DNA from: a bacterium
Lineage (GTDB): Bacteria; Planctomycetota; Planctomycetia; Gemmatales; Gemmataceae
Length of the DNA stretch: 46,903 nucleotides
Direction: 5' to 3'
Assembly (NCBI GenBank): GCA_017308215.1
Contig: JAFKFQ010000471.1
Coordinates: forward strand, 1 to 46,903
Positions 1 to 8,413 of the stretch are shown one piece after another. Made by a program: the position numbers and the translations under genes. The stretch's first letter is position 1; each line of letters begins with the position of its first letter. The notes under the pieces were generated by a model, which saw nothing but the letters and a program-made list of their open reading frames with translations, was not told the origin of the DNA and did not search any database.

Positions 1-2
1 GC

Positions 3-224
3 GGTGATCCGATCCCGGGTGCCGGCGTCACGGCGGAAAAAAGGGGCGAGCGGCTGATCCGGCTGAGTGCGCCGGAGGTGCGGAAGCTGCTGCTCAAACT
101 GATCTGGGCCGCCGTCCCGCCGGCCGAGCAGGTACTGGCGTGGTCGGTGCGGCGGCGTCGCCATCAGCACCGCGCCCGCGAATGCCACTACAAGAGACGC
201 GGGGCCAGACCGCCCGACGGATAA
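3..224 (+). CDS. C-terminal end of a DDE-type transposase (cut by window edge)
   Basis: An open frame enters the window from the left and stops at TAA 222-224. Its last 73 residues include RLSAPEVRKLLLKLIW and a basic tail with ARECHYKRRG, which resemble the C-terminus of transposases common in planctomycete and Chloroflexi genomes (IS701/IS4-like DDE families). The catalytic part lies outside the window, so family and intactness cannot be judged. The sequence just after the stop (GGCTGTAGGACT, about 228-239) could belong to the element's right end, but the left end is not visible for comparison. Confidence 0.5.
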   Translation, partial: GDPIPGAGVTAEKRGERLIRLSAPEVRKLLLKLIWAAVPPAEQVLAWSVRRRRHQHRARECHYKRRGARPPDG

Positions 225-715
225 TTACGGCTGTAGGACTAAGCCGACGTCTCCCCAGCCCCGGGCATAAGCCACCCTTACCAGGGAACTACCCCGAGCG
301 GAAGGAAAGTGTCGGCGGATGTGACGGGCGCGACCTGCGCCCCCAACCCACTCGTGCTGCCGGCCGCCACGAGCGGGGCGACGCGCGCTGCGCCATACCT
401 CGTCCGACGTGTCGGACCGAAGCGGGCAAGACGCGTCCAACCCTCGCCGGTCGGCCTTCAAGGGGGCCTTGGCGCAGATGGTGGGGGAAGCCCGACCACC
501 CGTCTCGGTGTCCACCGGCGCGAGGCGGTGACCGGTCGGGTCGAACCGCGGGCCACCCCAGACGCAGCCGTCCAGGGCACCGGCGCGCGGTACGCGGATG
601 TGCAGAAGTCCGCCCACCCGATCCCGTCGGGGAGGGCGTGCGTCCGGAGGGCGCACATCCGTTATTGGCCTCCTCTCAGGGAGGCGTACTCGGGGTGAAC
701 AGTTGAACGCCGGCA
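225..715. other. Intergenic stretch, no supported gene
   Basis: Between the transposase end and the stop of the first stress-protein gene there are several open frames on both strands. None has recognisable domains, and their Arg/Pro/Gly-rich composition is what GC-rich non-coding DNA gives. A plus-strand frame from GTG 309 has a purine-rich leader (GGAAGGAAA), but its translation does not look like a protein. Confidence 0.5.
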
Positions 716-1807
716 TCATGCTGCGGCCGTGGGAAGGAGTTGGCCGCCTGCGGCACTGCCGGTGCGGTGGGCGTTGGTCAGCAGAACGGGCACCCCGCTC
801 CGGCTCGCCACCTCCTCGGCCACGCTGCTCCGGAAGAACCGGGATAATGGCCCACGCCCGCGCGTGGTCAGTGCGATGAGTTCGGCCCCGGTCCGCTCTG
901 CGTACCCGGCGATCGCTTCGGCTAATGGGCGGTCGTCGGCTACGACGCTGGCCGTCGCCCCGATCTCATCGCCGATCAACTGGGTCGCCACCCGCCGGAG
1001 GTAGGAGCGAGCATCTGCCTCCGCCGTCTCACCCGGGAACGTGGCCACAGAACCCCCCTCGCGTGCCGGCAGCGCGCTGCCCGCCCAGGCACTGACGACG
1101 TGTAGGAGGTCGTACCGCACCCCTCCCAGCGACCCCAGCCCGACCGCCGCCCGGACCGCCTCCTCTCCGCGGTCCGTCCCGTCGAGCGGGACCAGGATCT
1201 CGCGGGGCAAGGTGGTGGCGGACAGGTCCGGCGGTTCATCCCGGCCGTGGACCAGCAGGACCGGGCACCGCGCCCGGCGGGCGACCGCGGCGGTCACACT
1301 CCCCCACCAGAATCGCGACCACAGCCCGCGCTTCCGGGTCGCTAGCACGAGCAGGTCCGCGGCCGCGGTCGCCTCGCACACGGGCTCCGCCACGTCGGCC
1401 CCGTCCAGCAGTGCCCCGCCGACCGGCAACGGGTAGGCCCGGGCCAGCCGCCGAACCAACCCGTCCAGGTACTCGCCCCGCCGGCGGCGCTGGTCCAGCA
1501 CCCACCGGACATCGGCCATAACCCGGGCGGCTTCCCCGGCAAGCTCCCGGGCCGGGACCACGTGGACCACTCGCAACCCGGCCCCCGCCTGTCGGGCGAT
1601 CACGGCGGCCAGTGGCAGGGCGTGTTCTCCGAACGGGGTGCCGTCCACCGCCACCAGGACGGTCCGCACCGCCAGCATGGTTGAGCCGATCGGGTTCGTC
1701 CGGCCTGCCCACCAGCCCACGGTGTTCTCGCGCCACCGCGCCGGCGGCACGAAGTTGGTCCCGTGCCTCCAGCCGGGGGGCTGGCGCCTCGCGCGATCAC
1801 GTCGCAT
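716..1807 (-). CDS. Tandem universal stress protein (two UspA domains)
   Basis: This encodes a cytoplasmic protein with two UspA-type alpha/beta domains. The first begins MLAVRTVLVAVDGTPFGEHA (residues 44-63) and ends near RRARCPVLLVHG. The second begins EILVPLDGTDRGEEA and ends SGVPVLLTN. USPs bind ATP or act as stress chaperones in starvation and hypoxia. The nucleotide-loop Gly pattern is degenerate here: RKRGLWSRFWWGS in domain 1, and RGRGPLSRFFRSS in domain 2, which lacks the last Gly. I chose the ATG at 1807 because GAGGAGGGTGAG lies directly before it. The alternative ATG at 1678 begins exactly at the domain but has no Shine-Dalgarno sequence. The gene follows a paralogue by 40 bp and is probably cotranscribed with it. 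Confidence 0.85.
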   Translation of the reverse strand: MRRDRARRQPPGWRHGTNFVPPARWRENTVGWWAGRTNPIGSTMLAVRTVLVAVDGTPFGEHALPLAAVIARQAGAGLRVVHVVPARELAGEAARVMADVRWVLDQRRRRGEYLDGLVRRLARAYPLPVGGALLDGADVAEPVCEATAAADLLVLATRKRGLWSRFWWGSVTAAVARRARCPVLLVHGRDEPPDLSATTLPREILVPLDGTDRGEEAVRAAVGLGSLGGVRYDLLHVVSAWAGSALPAREGGSVATFPGETAEADARSYLRRVATQLIGDEIGATASVVADDRPLAEAIAGYAERTGAELIALTTRGRGPLSRFFRSSVAEEVASRSGVPVLLTNAHRTGSAAGGQLLPTAAA

Positions 1808-1847
1808 CTCACCCTCCTCTCGTGTTTCCCGTGGACACTCCAGCCCA

Positions 1848-2891
1848 TCACGAGGCCCTGCAGATCAGCACCGGAACCGGTGCCCGGCGAGACACCTGCA
1901 CGGCCAGGCTCTCGCGGAAGAGGCCGCGCCACCCGACACCGCCCCGGCTGGCCAGGGCGATCAGGTCGGTCCCAGACAGTTCGGCGTACCGGGCGATCGC
2001 GTCGGCCACGGGCCGGTCGCCCGTGACGGCCCTCCACCGGGCCGGCACGGACCGAGCCCTCAACCGGTCGGCCACGCCGCGCAGGTAGCGGTTTGCTTCC
2101 CGGGTCCGTTCCGCGGTCGGGCGGCTCGGTGGGCCGCCGTGGGCGAGCGACCAGTCCACGGCGTACGGCCGGGTGCGAACGACGTTGAGCAACTCGCACC
2201 CGCCGCCGACGAGGGCGGCGAGCGCGGCCGCCGGTCCGAGCGCCCGCTCCGCTCGGGCCGTGCCGTCGAGCGGGACCAGCACCCGGCCGACGGGCGGCTC
2301 GGCCGACAGGTCCGGCGGTCCCGTCGGGGCGGGGACGAGGAGCACCGGGGGCCGCGACTGGCGGGCCACCTCGGTGCTGACGCCCCCGGACCAGAGCCGC
2401 GACCACCACCCGCGACGGCGGGCCGCCATCACCACGAGGTCGGCCTCCCGGTCGCCCCATTCACAGAGCACGTCCTCCGGCCAGTATCCCCGGAGCAGGA
2501 CCGGTCGGACCGGGACAGGGCAGACCCCCGCCACACGCGCGGCGAGGGCGTCCAGGTAGTCCCGGAGTGGTGCGACGAGGTATTCCCCGCCTCGCCAGCC
2601 GAGCCGTTCCGGATCGTTCGCCGCCAGGAGCGTAGAGTACACGTGGGCCAGCATCACCTCCGCGCCGGCCCGCCGGGCGAGGGCCACGGCGTACGGCAGC
2701 GCGTGCTCGGCGGCCGAGGTACCGTCGACCGGCACGAGGACGGACCGCAGCGGTGGGGGCCGCGGCGCGACCTGCCGGGGCCGGACCGCGCGTGCCTCCC
2801 CGTCACACAGCCGCGTCGGGTGGACGTCCCGGCCGCGAAGTTCGTAAGTCTCGTGACACGGAGCCACGGCCGTCAGTCGTTCGTCGGTCAC
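1848..2891 (-). CDS. Tandem universal stress protein (two UspA domains)
   Basis: The 347-residue protein has an approximately 48-residue leader, then two UspA domains opening with SVLVPVDGTSAAEHALPYAV and VLVPLDGTARAERAL and closing with RPPVLLVPAP and PVPVLICRAS. Both closing strands match the USP family. It starts at GTG 2889-2891 behind AGGAGGGG, well spaced. It is the first gene of a two-gene minus-strand unit with the paralogue at 716-1807, so together they carry four USP domains. As in the neighbour, the ATP-loop glycines are only partly kept, so ATP binding is uncertain. Clustering with CBS proteins, a hibernation factor and a sigma-54 two-component pair suggests a role in starvation or low-oxygen survival (inference). 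Confidence 0.88.
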   Translation of the reverse strand: MTDERLTAVAPCHETYELRGRDVHPTRLCDGEARAVRPRQVAPRPPPLRSVLVPVDGTSAAEHALPYAVALARRAGAEVMLAHVYSTLLAANDPERLGWRGGEYLVAPLRDYLDALAARVAGVCPVPVRPVLLRGYWPEDVLCEWGDREADLVVMAARRRGWWSRLWSGGVSTEVARQSRPPVLLVPAPTGPPDLSAEPPVGRVLVPLDGTARAERALGPAAALAALVGGGCELLNVVRTRPYAVDWSLAHGGPPSRPTAERTREANRYLRGVADRLRARSVPARWRAVTGDRPVADAIARYAELSGTDLIALASRGGVGWRGLFRESLAVQVSRRAPVPVLICRAS

Positions 2892-3279
2892 GATACCCCT
2901 CCTGATTCACGCCATGGTGCTCGGGCTCAGGCCACTTCGATCTCGTTCCGCACGACCGGGAGGTGCGTCCCGTCATGACGGTGTGCAGGGCGAGACGGTT
3001 TGACGTCGAGCGATTGGGTGGTCCCGCAGATGACGCCCCGCCGCCGTGCAGTTCGAGCCGCAGGCCGGACAGTCGACCGCGCAGCCTCTCCCCGTCTCGG
3101 CCGCCAGCCGATCGACCGCTTCATTGCCGTACCCGCTCACCGCCACCAAGTGGGGGCGCGTCGGCCCGAACCGCTCTGCAACAGCCCGACGTATCGCCCC
3201 CGGGGCATAGGTCACCGCCGCCCTGCAAGCCCCGGCTTCGGCCATCACCCGGGCGGCGCTCGAGAACGACAGGGCGCCG
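2892..3279. other. Gap with a possible decayed reading frame
   Basis: No complete gene is seen. On the minus strand one frame from about 3275 to 2973 reads in part EAGACRAAVTYAPGAIRRAV, then HLVAVSGYGNEAVDRLAAE, then CPACGSNC. This is more protein-like than the surrounding shadows, starts right behind the CBS gene stop and has no start codon of its own. It may be a broken third stress-protein gene or chance. Confidence 0.25.
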
Positions 3280-3771
3280 TCACCCCGCGGCCCGGAACGG
3301 TTCCCCGAGCCCGCGGAGCACGTCGAAGGCGCTGACGACACCGACCAAAACGCCCGCTTCGTCCACGACGAACAGCCGCCGGACGTTGAGCGCGAGCATC
3401 TTCTCCACCACCTTCGCCGCCGGCGTCTCGGCGTGGACACAGAACACGGCCGGCGTCATCACATCCCGAATAGCCCCCGGGGCCGCCGCCTCGGCCCTGG
3501 CGTCGGCCGTCCCGGGCGGGGCCGTCAGGAGCCGCGCGGCCCGCTGCCCGTGGTGGTGCAAGAGGTCGGTCCGGCTCACGACCCCGACGGGCCGACCCGC
3601 CTCGTCGATCACCGGGGCGGCGCTGAACCCGCGGGCGCTGAGGAACACGGCCGCCTCCGCCACGAGCGCGTCCTGGCGGAGCGATTTGGGATCGGGTGTC
3701 ATGAGTTCCGCCGCCGTCCGGGTGTGGAGAACGAGGGGCGGTGTCATTCGGTTCCGGGTCGTGGCGAGCAT
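3280..3771 (-). CDS. CBS-pair (Bateman) protein
   Basis: The 163-residue protein consists almost only of two CBS motifs. The first covers about residues 20-78 (TAAELMTPDPKSL, then PVIDEAGRPVGVVSRTDLL). The second covers about 95-158 (IRDVMTPAVFCVHAE, then LFVVDEAGVLVGVVSAFDVL). CBS pairs bind adenosyl ligands such as AMP, ATP or SAM and act as energy sensors; stand-alone forms occur in dormancy regulons. It starts at ATG 3771 with GGAGG ten bases upstream. A near-consensus sigma-54 promoter lies about 100 bp upstream (3872-3887, minus strand). It resembles the CBS gene at 8788, which has the same promoter type. Confidence 0.9.
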   Translation of the reverse strand: MLATTRNRMTPPLVLHTRTAAELMTPDPKSLRQDALVAEAAVFLSARGFSAAPVIDEAGRPVGVVSRTDLLHHHGQRAARLLTAPPGTADARAEAAAPGAIRDVMTPAVFCVHAETPAAKVVEKMLALNVRRLFVVDEAGVLVGVVSAFDVLRGLGEPFRAAG

Positions 3772-3871
3772 GGCGTTTGAACCTCCGTCGGTATCAGGTG
3801 CGCGGGGCCACGCGGACAGTCCATGGCCGCCGCCATCGCGTCTGTGGTGTTGCCTGGTCGCTTGTCTCTAA

Positions 3872-3887
3872 GGCAGTCCCCGTGCCA
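3872..3887 (-). promoter_or_regulatory. Putative sigma-54 (-24/-12) promoter for the CBS gene
   Basis: Read on the minus strand the site is TGGCACGGGGACTGCC. It has the -24 GG and -12 GC exactly 10 bp apart, and TGGCAC matches consensus fully. It lies about 100 bp upstream of the CBS start at 3771. It shares CTGGCACGGG with the site at 8714-8730. An NtrC-type activator that would be required is encoded at 6971-8413. Confidence 0.6.
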
Positions 3888-4412
3888 GTCACTCCTGAGA
3901 GGTCATCTCGGGCGCGGCGTTCGTGCGAAACGGCATGGATTCATTGTGAAATGCGGGAACGTGTCGGACGGCGCCGAACCTAGTTATCGCTACCGGGAGG
4001 CCGGGTGTGGGCTGGTGTAGCGGTCGAGAATCGACCGGTGCCTGGGCTGGCCGTGGCCAGCCGTGTTGGATACGCGCAGGCGATGTGTTCGCAGAATCTC
4101 GTGGCCCGGCCCGCCTCGTGTGCGTGGATCCCATCCTCGCTGGCGTCGTCGGACGGACGGTTCTCTCGAAGCCGCGACGCGAGTCGCGCGATGCCCGCTT
4201 CGACCGCGTCGCGCAATGACGCGGCACGCGGAATGCGTCAGGTTGCGCGAGGCAGCCGCTCTCGCCTCAACCGCGACACGGGGGTTCCGCAGACGGGACT
4301 CCCGCTTTTATTCACACCGGCACTGCCCGCCGGTACTCGCGGAAGTGGAACGTCAGTTCCGCGGGAGGCGGTGCGTTCGAAAGCGGGCGTGAGAGTTCGA
4401 AAGGAGGAAGAC
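3888..4412. other. Intergenic region with two adjacent perfect inverted repeats
   Basis: No convincing gene is seen. A minus-strand frame 4216-3980 (78 codons, opening MRDAVEAGIARLASRLREN) is weakly protein-like but has no family match or clear ribosome binding site. The region holds the hairpins at 4021-4037 and 4045-4062 and the leader of the USP gene at 4413. Confidence 0.4.
4021..4062. repeat. Two consecutive perfect inverted repeats
   Basis: CGGTCGA-GAA-TCGACCG (4021-4037) is followed by GGCTGGCC-GT-GGCCAGCC (4045-4062). Both arms are perfect with 2-3 base loops and the two units are only 7 bp apart. No T-run follows, so a simple terminator is unlikely. They may be an operator pair or a structured leader. 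Confidence 0.5.
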
Positions 4413-4910
4413 GTGCTCGAAATCCGGACCATCCTTCACCCGACCGCGCTCGCGGAGAAGGATCTGTCAGCGGCCCGGGTCGCCGTGTCACTCGCCCGCG
4501 CCATCGGCGCGCGGCTCGTGATCCTCCACGTCGTGCGGCCCTGGTACGTCCACGGCCGCGGGGCGCTGTACTCCGCGTTCCTCCGCCAGAAACACGAGCG
4601 TTCGGAGGATCTCGGTCGGTACCCGCCCGGGCGCACGGGCATCACCTGCGAGCGGCGACTGGTCGAGGGCGAGCCGACGGGGGCGATCCTCGCTGCCGCG
4701 GCCGAGGTTCGGTGCGATCTCATCGTCATGGGCACTCGCGGGAGGTCCGAGCTCGGGCGGCTACTGGCCGCGGGCACGGCGGACGCTGTCTCGCGGCGTG
4801 CGCACTGTCCGGTGTTGATGGTGCGACCGGCGCCCGAGGCGCCGCCGCGCGGTGTCGGTGTCACCCGAGCGGCGGGTCGCCGGGCTGGACGTCGACCGTG
4901 CGGGCGGTGA
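4413..4910 (+). CDS. Universal stress protein (single UspA domain)
   Basis: The 165-residue USP starts VLEIRTILHPTALAEKDLSA and has the late signature MGTRGRSELGRLLAAGT, followed by AHCPVLMVRP. This is the ATP-binding G-x2-G-x(9-10)-G-T loop, which is better kept here than in the two tandem USPs upstream. It starts at GTG 4413-4415 with AAGGAGGAAG six bases upstream. Upstream in-frame codons lack both an RBS and domain similarity. The last 16 codons overlap the 3' end of the convergent gene at 4861-5133, so the basic tail after the USP fold is probably incidental. It is the third USP in the first 5 kb and lies next to the sensor kinase/sigma-54 activator pair. Confidence 0.85.
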   Translation: MLEIRTILHPTALAEKDLSAARVAVSLARAIGARLVILHVVRPWYVHGRGALYSAFLRQKHERSEDLGRYPPGRTGITCERRLVEGEPTGAILAAAAEVRCDLIVMGTRGRSELGRLLAAGTADAVSRRAHCPVLMVRPAPEAPPRGVGVTRAAGRRAGRRPCGR

Positions 4911-5133
4911 GCCGCCCCTGGGACTCGGCGTACGCCACCCGGACACGGTCCCGGGGCTGGACCAGCCGGAGCTTGACCCGTTCGCCGCGGAGGGTGACCA
5001 CGCAATCGGGCGGCGCGTCGAAGTTGAACACAACCCCGCCCGAGCACACCTCGATCTCACGCCCCACGGGATCCACCCGGCGGACGACCCCGTTAAGGTG
5101 GAGCGTCGGCCGGCAGGCGTGAGAGGTCTGCAT
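4861..5133 (-). CDS. Small hypothetical protein, beta-rich
   Basis: The 90-residue protein starts MQTSHACRPTLHLNGVVRRV. Alternating hydrophobic strands (GREIEVCSGGVVFNFDAP, GERVKLRLVQPRDRVRVAYA) suggest a small beta-barrel of the OB or DUF5666 kind, but no family is assigned. I chose ATG 5133, which has AAGAAG upstream. Extending further would read through the hairpin at 5172-5193 and gives no protein-like sequence. It is convergent with and overlaps the USP gene by 50 bp, and is divergent from the histidine kinase at 5354. Confidence 0.6.
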   Translation of the reverse strand: MQTSHACRPTLHLNGVVRRVDPVGREIEVCSGGVVFNFDAPPDCVVTLRGERVKLRLVQPRDRVRVAYAESQGRLTARTVDVQPGDPPLG

Positions 5134-5171
5134 GCTTCTTTGCCCTGGTAGTACACGCCAAACGAGTCCTG

Positions 5172-5193
5172 AACGGGGAAAGCAATCCCCGTT
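5172..5193. repeat. Perfect hairpin in the divergent promoter region
   Basis: AACGGGGA-AAGCAA-TCCCCGTT is an 8-bp perfect stem with a 6-base loop, located between the divergent genes at 5133 (minus) and 5354 (plus). No T-run follows. It could be a protein-binding site or a leader structure of the minus-strand gene. Confidence 0.5.
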
Positions 5194-5353
5194 CCCCGAC
5201 GGCCTGCGCCAGTGAATTGCATGCGAGAATCGCCCGAATGGCACCCGCCGGTCGCACCCGGCGGTCACGCTTCGACCACCCGCCCGGTCGAAGGTCGACC
5301 AGGCCGTGGCCCGGCCCCGCGGCGTAAGATGCCGGTGGGCGGGAGGGGATCCT

Positions 5354-6901
5354 GTGACGACACCGGAACACGACCCCGGCTGTCAGGCCCGGAAGGACGA
5401 CTTCTTCGAGGCCGCCCCGGTCGGCCTCGTGGTGCTCGGCCCGGGCGGTCGCGTCGTGGCCGCGAACCGCCGGGCCGAAGCGATCTTTGACTACCCGGCG
5501 GGCGGTCTCGTCGGGCGGACCGCCGCGGAGATGTTCGTGAACGCCGCAGACGCCCCGACCGGCGGGGAGGTGTGCCCGGTCGAACTCGTCGCCCGGCGCC
5601 ACACCGACGAGACGTTCCCGGCGGAGGTGGTGGCCGGCCCGGTCCACGACGGGTGTGTGGTCTGTGCCGTCCGCGACCTCTCCGGAGTGAAGCAGGAGGA
5701 GCACACGCTCCGGGCCCGCGCCCGCCAGCAGGCGCTCGTGGCCGAACTCGGACGGCGGGCGCTCACCGGCATCGACCTCGGTCAGCTGATGGACGAGGCG
5801 GTCCGGGTCGTCGCGGCCGACCTGGGCGTCGAGTACGCGAACCTCCTCGAACTCCTCCCCGACGGGCGCACGGCCTTTCGCGCCGGGGTCGGGTGGCGGG
5901 ACGGGCTGGTGGGCGGCGAAACGGCCGAGGTCACCGCCGGCACGCCGGCCGGCCGGGTGATCCTGGACCAGGCGCCCGTCCTGACCGCGGACCTCCGGAC
6001 CGACGACCGCTTCCCGGCGCTGTCGGTCTCCCGCGAGCACGGCGTGGCGGGGAGCCTCACCGTCCCGCTCTACGGGCAGGCCCGGCCGCTCGGGGTGCTG
6101 GGCGTCCACACCGCGACCGTGCGGCGATTCTCCGAGGCCGACGTCCACTTCGTCCAGGCGGTCGCCAACGTCGTGGCCACCGCGATCGAGCGGCACCGGG
6201 ACGAGGAGCGGCTCCGGGAACGGCAGATGGTGCGGGCCGAGCAGATGGCCGCGATCGGGCAGGTGGCCGCCGGCGTCGCCCACGAGCTGCGAAACCCGCT
6301 CACCTCGGTCAAGGGACTGGTCCAGGTGAACCTCCGGGAGGCGGTCGCCCGGGGGCTCCCGGCCGAGGACCTGCGGGTCATCGAGCACGAGGTCCGGCGG
6401 ATGGAGCGGACGCTCCAGACGTTCCTCGATTTCGCCCGCCCGCCCCGCCCGGACCGCCGGCGGCTCGACCTCACGGACGTGGTCGAGCGAGTGTTTGTAC
6501 TCGTCGGCGGGCGGGCCCGAAAGCAGGGGGTGGCGCTCCGGTTCGCCCGGGCCGAGGGGCCTGCGTGGGCGGACGGCGACCGGGACCAGCTCCAGCAACT
6601 GGTCTTGAACCTCGTGCTGAACGCGCTCGACGCGATGCCCCACGGCGGAGTGGTCGAGGCCGACATCCGCCCGCCCCGGGACGGGCACGTCGAACTCCTC
6701 GTCCGGGACACCGGCCCCGGGGTCGCCCCGCACATTCTCCCCAAAGTATTTGAGACGTTCGTGAGCTCGAAGGAAACCGGGATCGGACTGGGGCTCCCGG
6801 TGTCGAAGCAGATCGCCGAGGACCACGGCGGGAGCCTCGCCGCCTACAACCTGCCGGCCGGGGGCGCGTGCTTCGCCCTGCGGCTGCCGGCCCCCGAGTG
6901 A
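5354..6901 (+). CDS. PAS-GAF sensor histidine kinase, NtrB-like
   Basis: The 515-residue soluble kinase has a PAS domain (about 10-120, opening FFEAAPVGLVVLGPGGRVVA), a GAF domain (about 140-285), a HisKA domain with phospho-acceptor H310 in [14 protein letters not shown], and an HATPase_c domain (about 400-515) with the N-box (LNLVLNALDAMP) and G-boxes (DTGPGVAP, GIGLGLPVSKQ). No membrane segments are seen. It starts at GTG 5354 with GGGAGGGG seven bases upstream. The sigma-54 response regulator begins 69 bp downstream on the same strand, the usual NtrB-NtrC arrangement, so this kinase very likely phosphorylates it. The PAS and GAF domains suggest an internal redox, gas or small-ligand signal; the ligand is not predictable. 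Confidence 0.92.
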   Translation: MTTPEHDPGCQARKDDFFEAAPVGLVVLGPGGRVVAANRRAEAIFDYPAGGLVGRTAAEMFVNAADAPTGGEVCPVELVARRHTDETFPAEVVAGPVHDGCVVCAVRDLSGVKQEEHTLRARARQQALVAELGRRALTGIDLGQLMDEAVRVVAADLGVEYANLLELLPDGRTAFRAGVGWRDGLVGGETAEVTAGTPAGRVILDQAPVLTADLRTDDRFPALSVSREHGVAGSLTVPLYGQARPLGVLGVHTATVRRFSEADVHFVQAVANVVATAIERHRDEERLRERQMVRAEQMAAIGQVAAGVAHELRNPLTSVKGLVQVNLREAVARGLPAEDLRVIEHEVRRMERTLQTFLDFARPPRPDRRRLDLTDVVERVFVLVGGRARKQGVALRFARAEGPAWADGDRDQLQQLVLNLVLNALDAMPHGGVVEADIRPPRDGHVELLVRDTGPGVAPHILPKVFETFVSSKETGIGLGLPVSKQIAEDHGGSLAAYNLPAGGACFALRLPAPE

Positions 6902-6970
6902 CAGTCGGAGCGGCCTGGAAGCGGGTCGGGCTCCGGTTCGCACGGGCCGCGGAGAACCTCGGGAGGAGTC

Positions 6971-8413
6971 ATGCCGAAGCTGCTCGTGGTCGACGATGAG
7001 CCGTCGATCCTCCACTTCTTCCGCCGGGCGTTCCCCGGACCGGACGTGACCCTCCTCACCGCCGCCACCGCGGCCGACGGGCTCGCGGCCGTCGGGCGGG
7101 AGCGGCCGGACGTGGTCGTCCTCGACATCAACCTGGGCGGCGAATCGGGCCTGGAGACGTTCCGCCGCATCCACGGGGCCGACCCCAGGGTGCCGGTCAT
7201 CTTCATTACCGGGCACGGGACGGCCGACACGGCCATCGAGGCGATGCGGCTGGGCGCCTACGAGTACCTCCTCAAGCCCCTGGAACTGGACCAGCTCACC
7301 GACCTAGTGGACCGGGCGTTCGAGATCAGCCGGCTGATGCGGGTGCCGGCGACGATCCCGGAGGGAGGCGAGGCGGCGGACGCGGCCGACGCGATGATCG
7401 GCCGGTGCCCGGCCATGCAGGCGGTCTACAAGCAGGTCGGCCGGGTCGCGCCCCAGGACGTGACGGTCCTCGTCCTCGGGGAGAGCGGTACCGGCAAGGA
7501 GCTCGTCGCCCGCGCGATCTACCACTACAGCAAGCGGTCCGGCGGGCCGTTCCTGGCGATCAACTGCGCGGCCATCCCGGAGAACCTGCTGGAGAGCGAG
7601 CTGTTCGGCCACGAGAAGGGCGCCTTCACCGGGGCCGACCGCAAGCGGATCGGCAAGTTCGAGCAGGCCGCCGGCGGGACACTGTTCCTCGACGAGATCG
7701 GGGACATGACCCCGCTCACCCAGACCAAGATCCTCCGGGTCCTCCAGGGGCAGGAGTTCGAGCGGGTCGGCGGGAACGAGCCGATCCGGGCCGACGTGCG
7801 GGTGGTCGCCGCCACGAACCGGGACCTGGAGAAGATGGTCGCCGACGGCACCTTCCGCGGCGACCTCTACTACCGGCTCAACGTGTACACCATCCGCATC
7901 CCGCCGTTGCGGGACCGGGGCGAGGACCTGCCGCTCCTCGTGAACCACTTCGTCCGGCGGTTCGGACGGGAACTGGGAAAGGAGGTGCGGGATGTCTCGC
8001 CCGAGACGATGGAGGTCCTCTGCCGGTACGCGTGGCCGGGGAACGTCCGGGAACTCCAGAGTGTGGTGAAGCAGACCCTCCTGGAATCCACCGGCCCGGT
8101 GGTCCTGCCCGAGTTCTTACCCGCCGCCGTCCGCAAGGGGGAGGGCGGGACCGCCGGGGAGGCGGCGTTCGACTTCGGGGGGCTGACCGCGTACGTCGAG
8201 GACCAACTCAAGGGCGGCTCGACGAGTCTGTACGCCGACTACCAACGGCTGGTCGACCGGCACCTGCTCGCTTTCGTCCTCCGCCACGCCGGCGGGAACC
8301 TGTCCCGGGCATCCCGGGCGTTGGGCATCACCCGGGCGACCCTCCGGGCAAAACTCGCTGCCCTCGGCCTGGCGGTCGAGCGGCCGGAGGCGGGGAGCGA
8401 GGAACCCGGTTAG
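6971..8413 (+). CDS. NtrC-family sigma-54-dependent response regulator
   Basis: The 480-residue activator has three parts. The receiver domain (1-120) has phospho-acceptor D52 in VVVLDINLGG. The AAA+ domain has Walker A GESGTGKE (170-177), the sigma-54 contact loop GAFTGA (217-222) and Walker B LFLDEIGD (from 238). The Fis-type C-terminal helix-turn-helix reads NLSRASRALGITRATLRAKL. All elements needed to open sigma-54 promoters are intact. It forms an operon with the kinase upstream. Two sigma-54-like promoters nearby (3872-3887 and 8714-8730), both in front of CBS genes, are the obvious local targets (inference). The 300 bp after its stop hold no gene. Confidence 0.95.
   Translation: MPKLLVVDDEPSILHFFRRAFPGPDVTLLTAATAADGLAAVGRERPDVVVLDINLGGESGLETFRRIHGADPRVPVIFITGHGTADTAIEAMRLGAYEYLLKPLELDQLTDLVDRAFEISRLMRVPATIPEGGEAADAADAMIGRCPAMQAVYKQVGRVAPQDVTVLVLGESGTGKELVARAIYHYSKRSGGPFLAINCAAIPENLLESELFGHEKGAFTGADRKRIGKFEQAAGGTLFLDEIGDMTPLTQTKILRVLQGQEFERVGGNEPIRADVRVVAATNRDLEKMVADGTFRGDLYYRLNVYTIRIPPLRDRGEDLPLLVNHFVRRFGRELGKEVRDVSPETMEVLCRYAWPGNVRELQSVVKQTLLESTGPVVLPEFLPAAVRKGEGGTAGEAAFDFGGLTAYVEDQLKGGSTSLYADYQRLVDRHLLAFVLRHAGGNLSRASRALGITRATLRAKLAALGLAVERPEAGSEEPG

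Noticed and set aside
309..698. Small plus-strand gene with GGAAGGAAA leader
   Set aside because: The leader is good, but the 129-residue translation has shadow-like composition and no helices or strands typical of a protein.
2912..2930. Possible sigma-54 promoter (TGGCCTGAGCCCGAGC, minus strand) for the tandem USP genes
   Set aside because: The spacing is one base too long and the -24 box is poor.
5235..5253. Possible sigma-54 promoter (TGGCACCCGCCGGTCGC) for the sensor kinase
   Set aside because: The GG-to-GC spacing is 12 rather than 10 bp, which sigma-54 does not tolerate.
5093..7216. 707-codon minus-strand frame opposite the sensor kinase
   Set aside because: It overlaps an intact PAS-GAF kinase and the small beta-rich gene, and has no recognisable domain.
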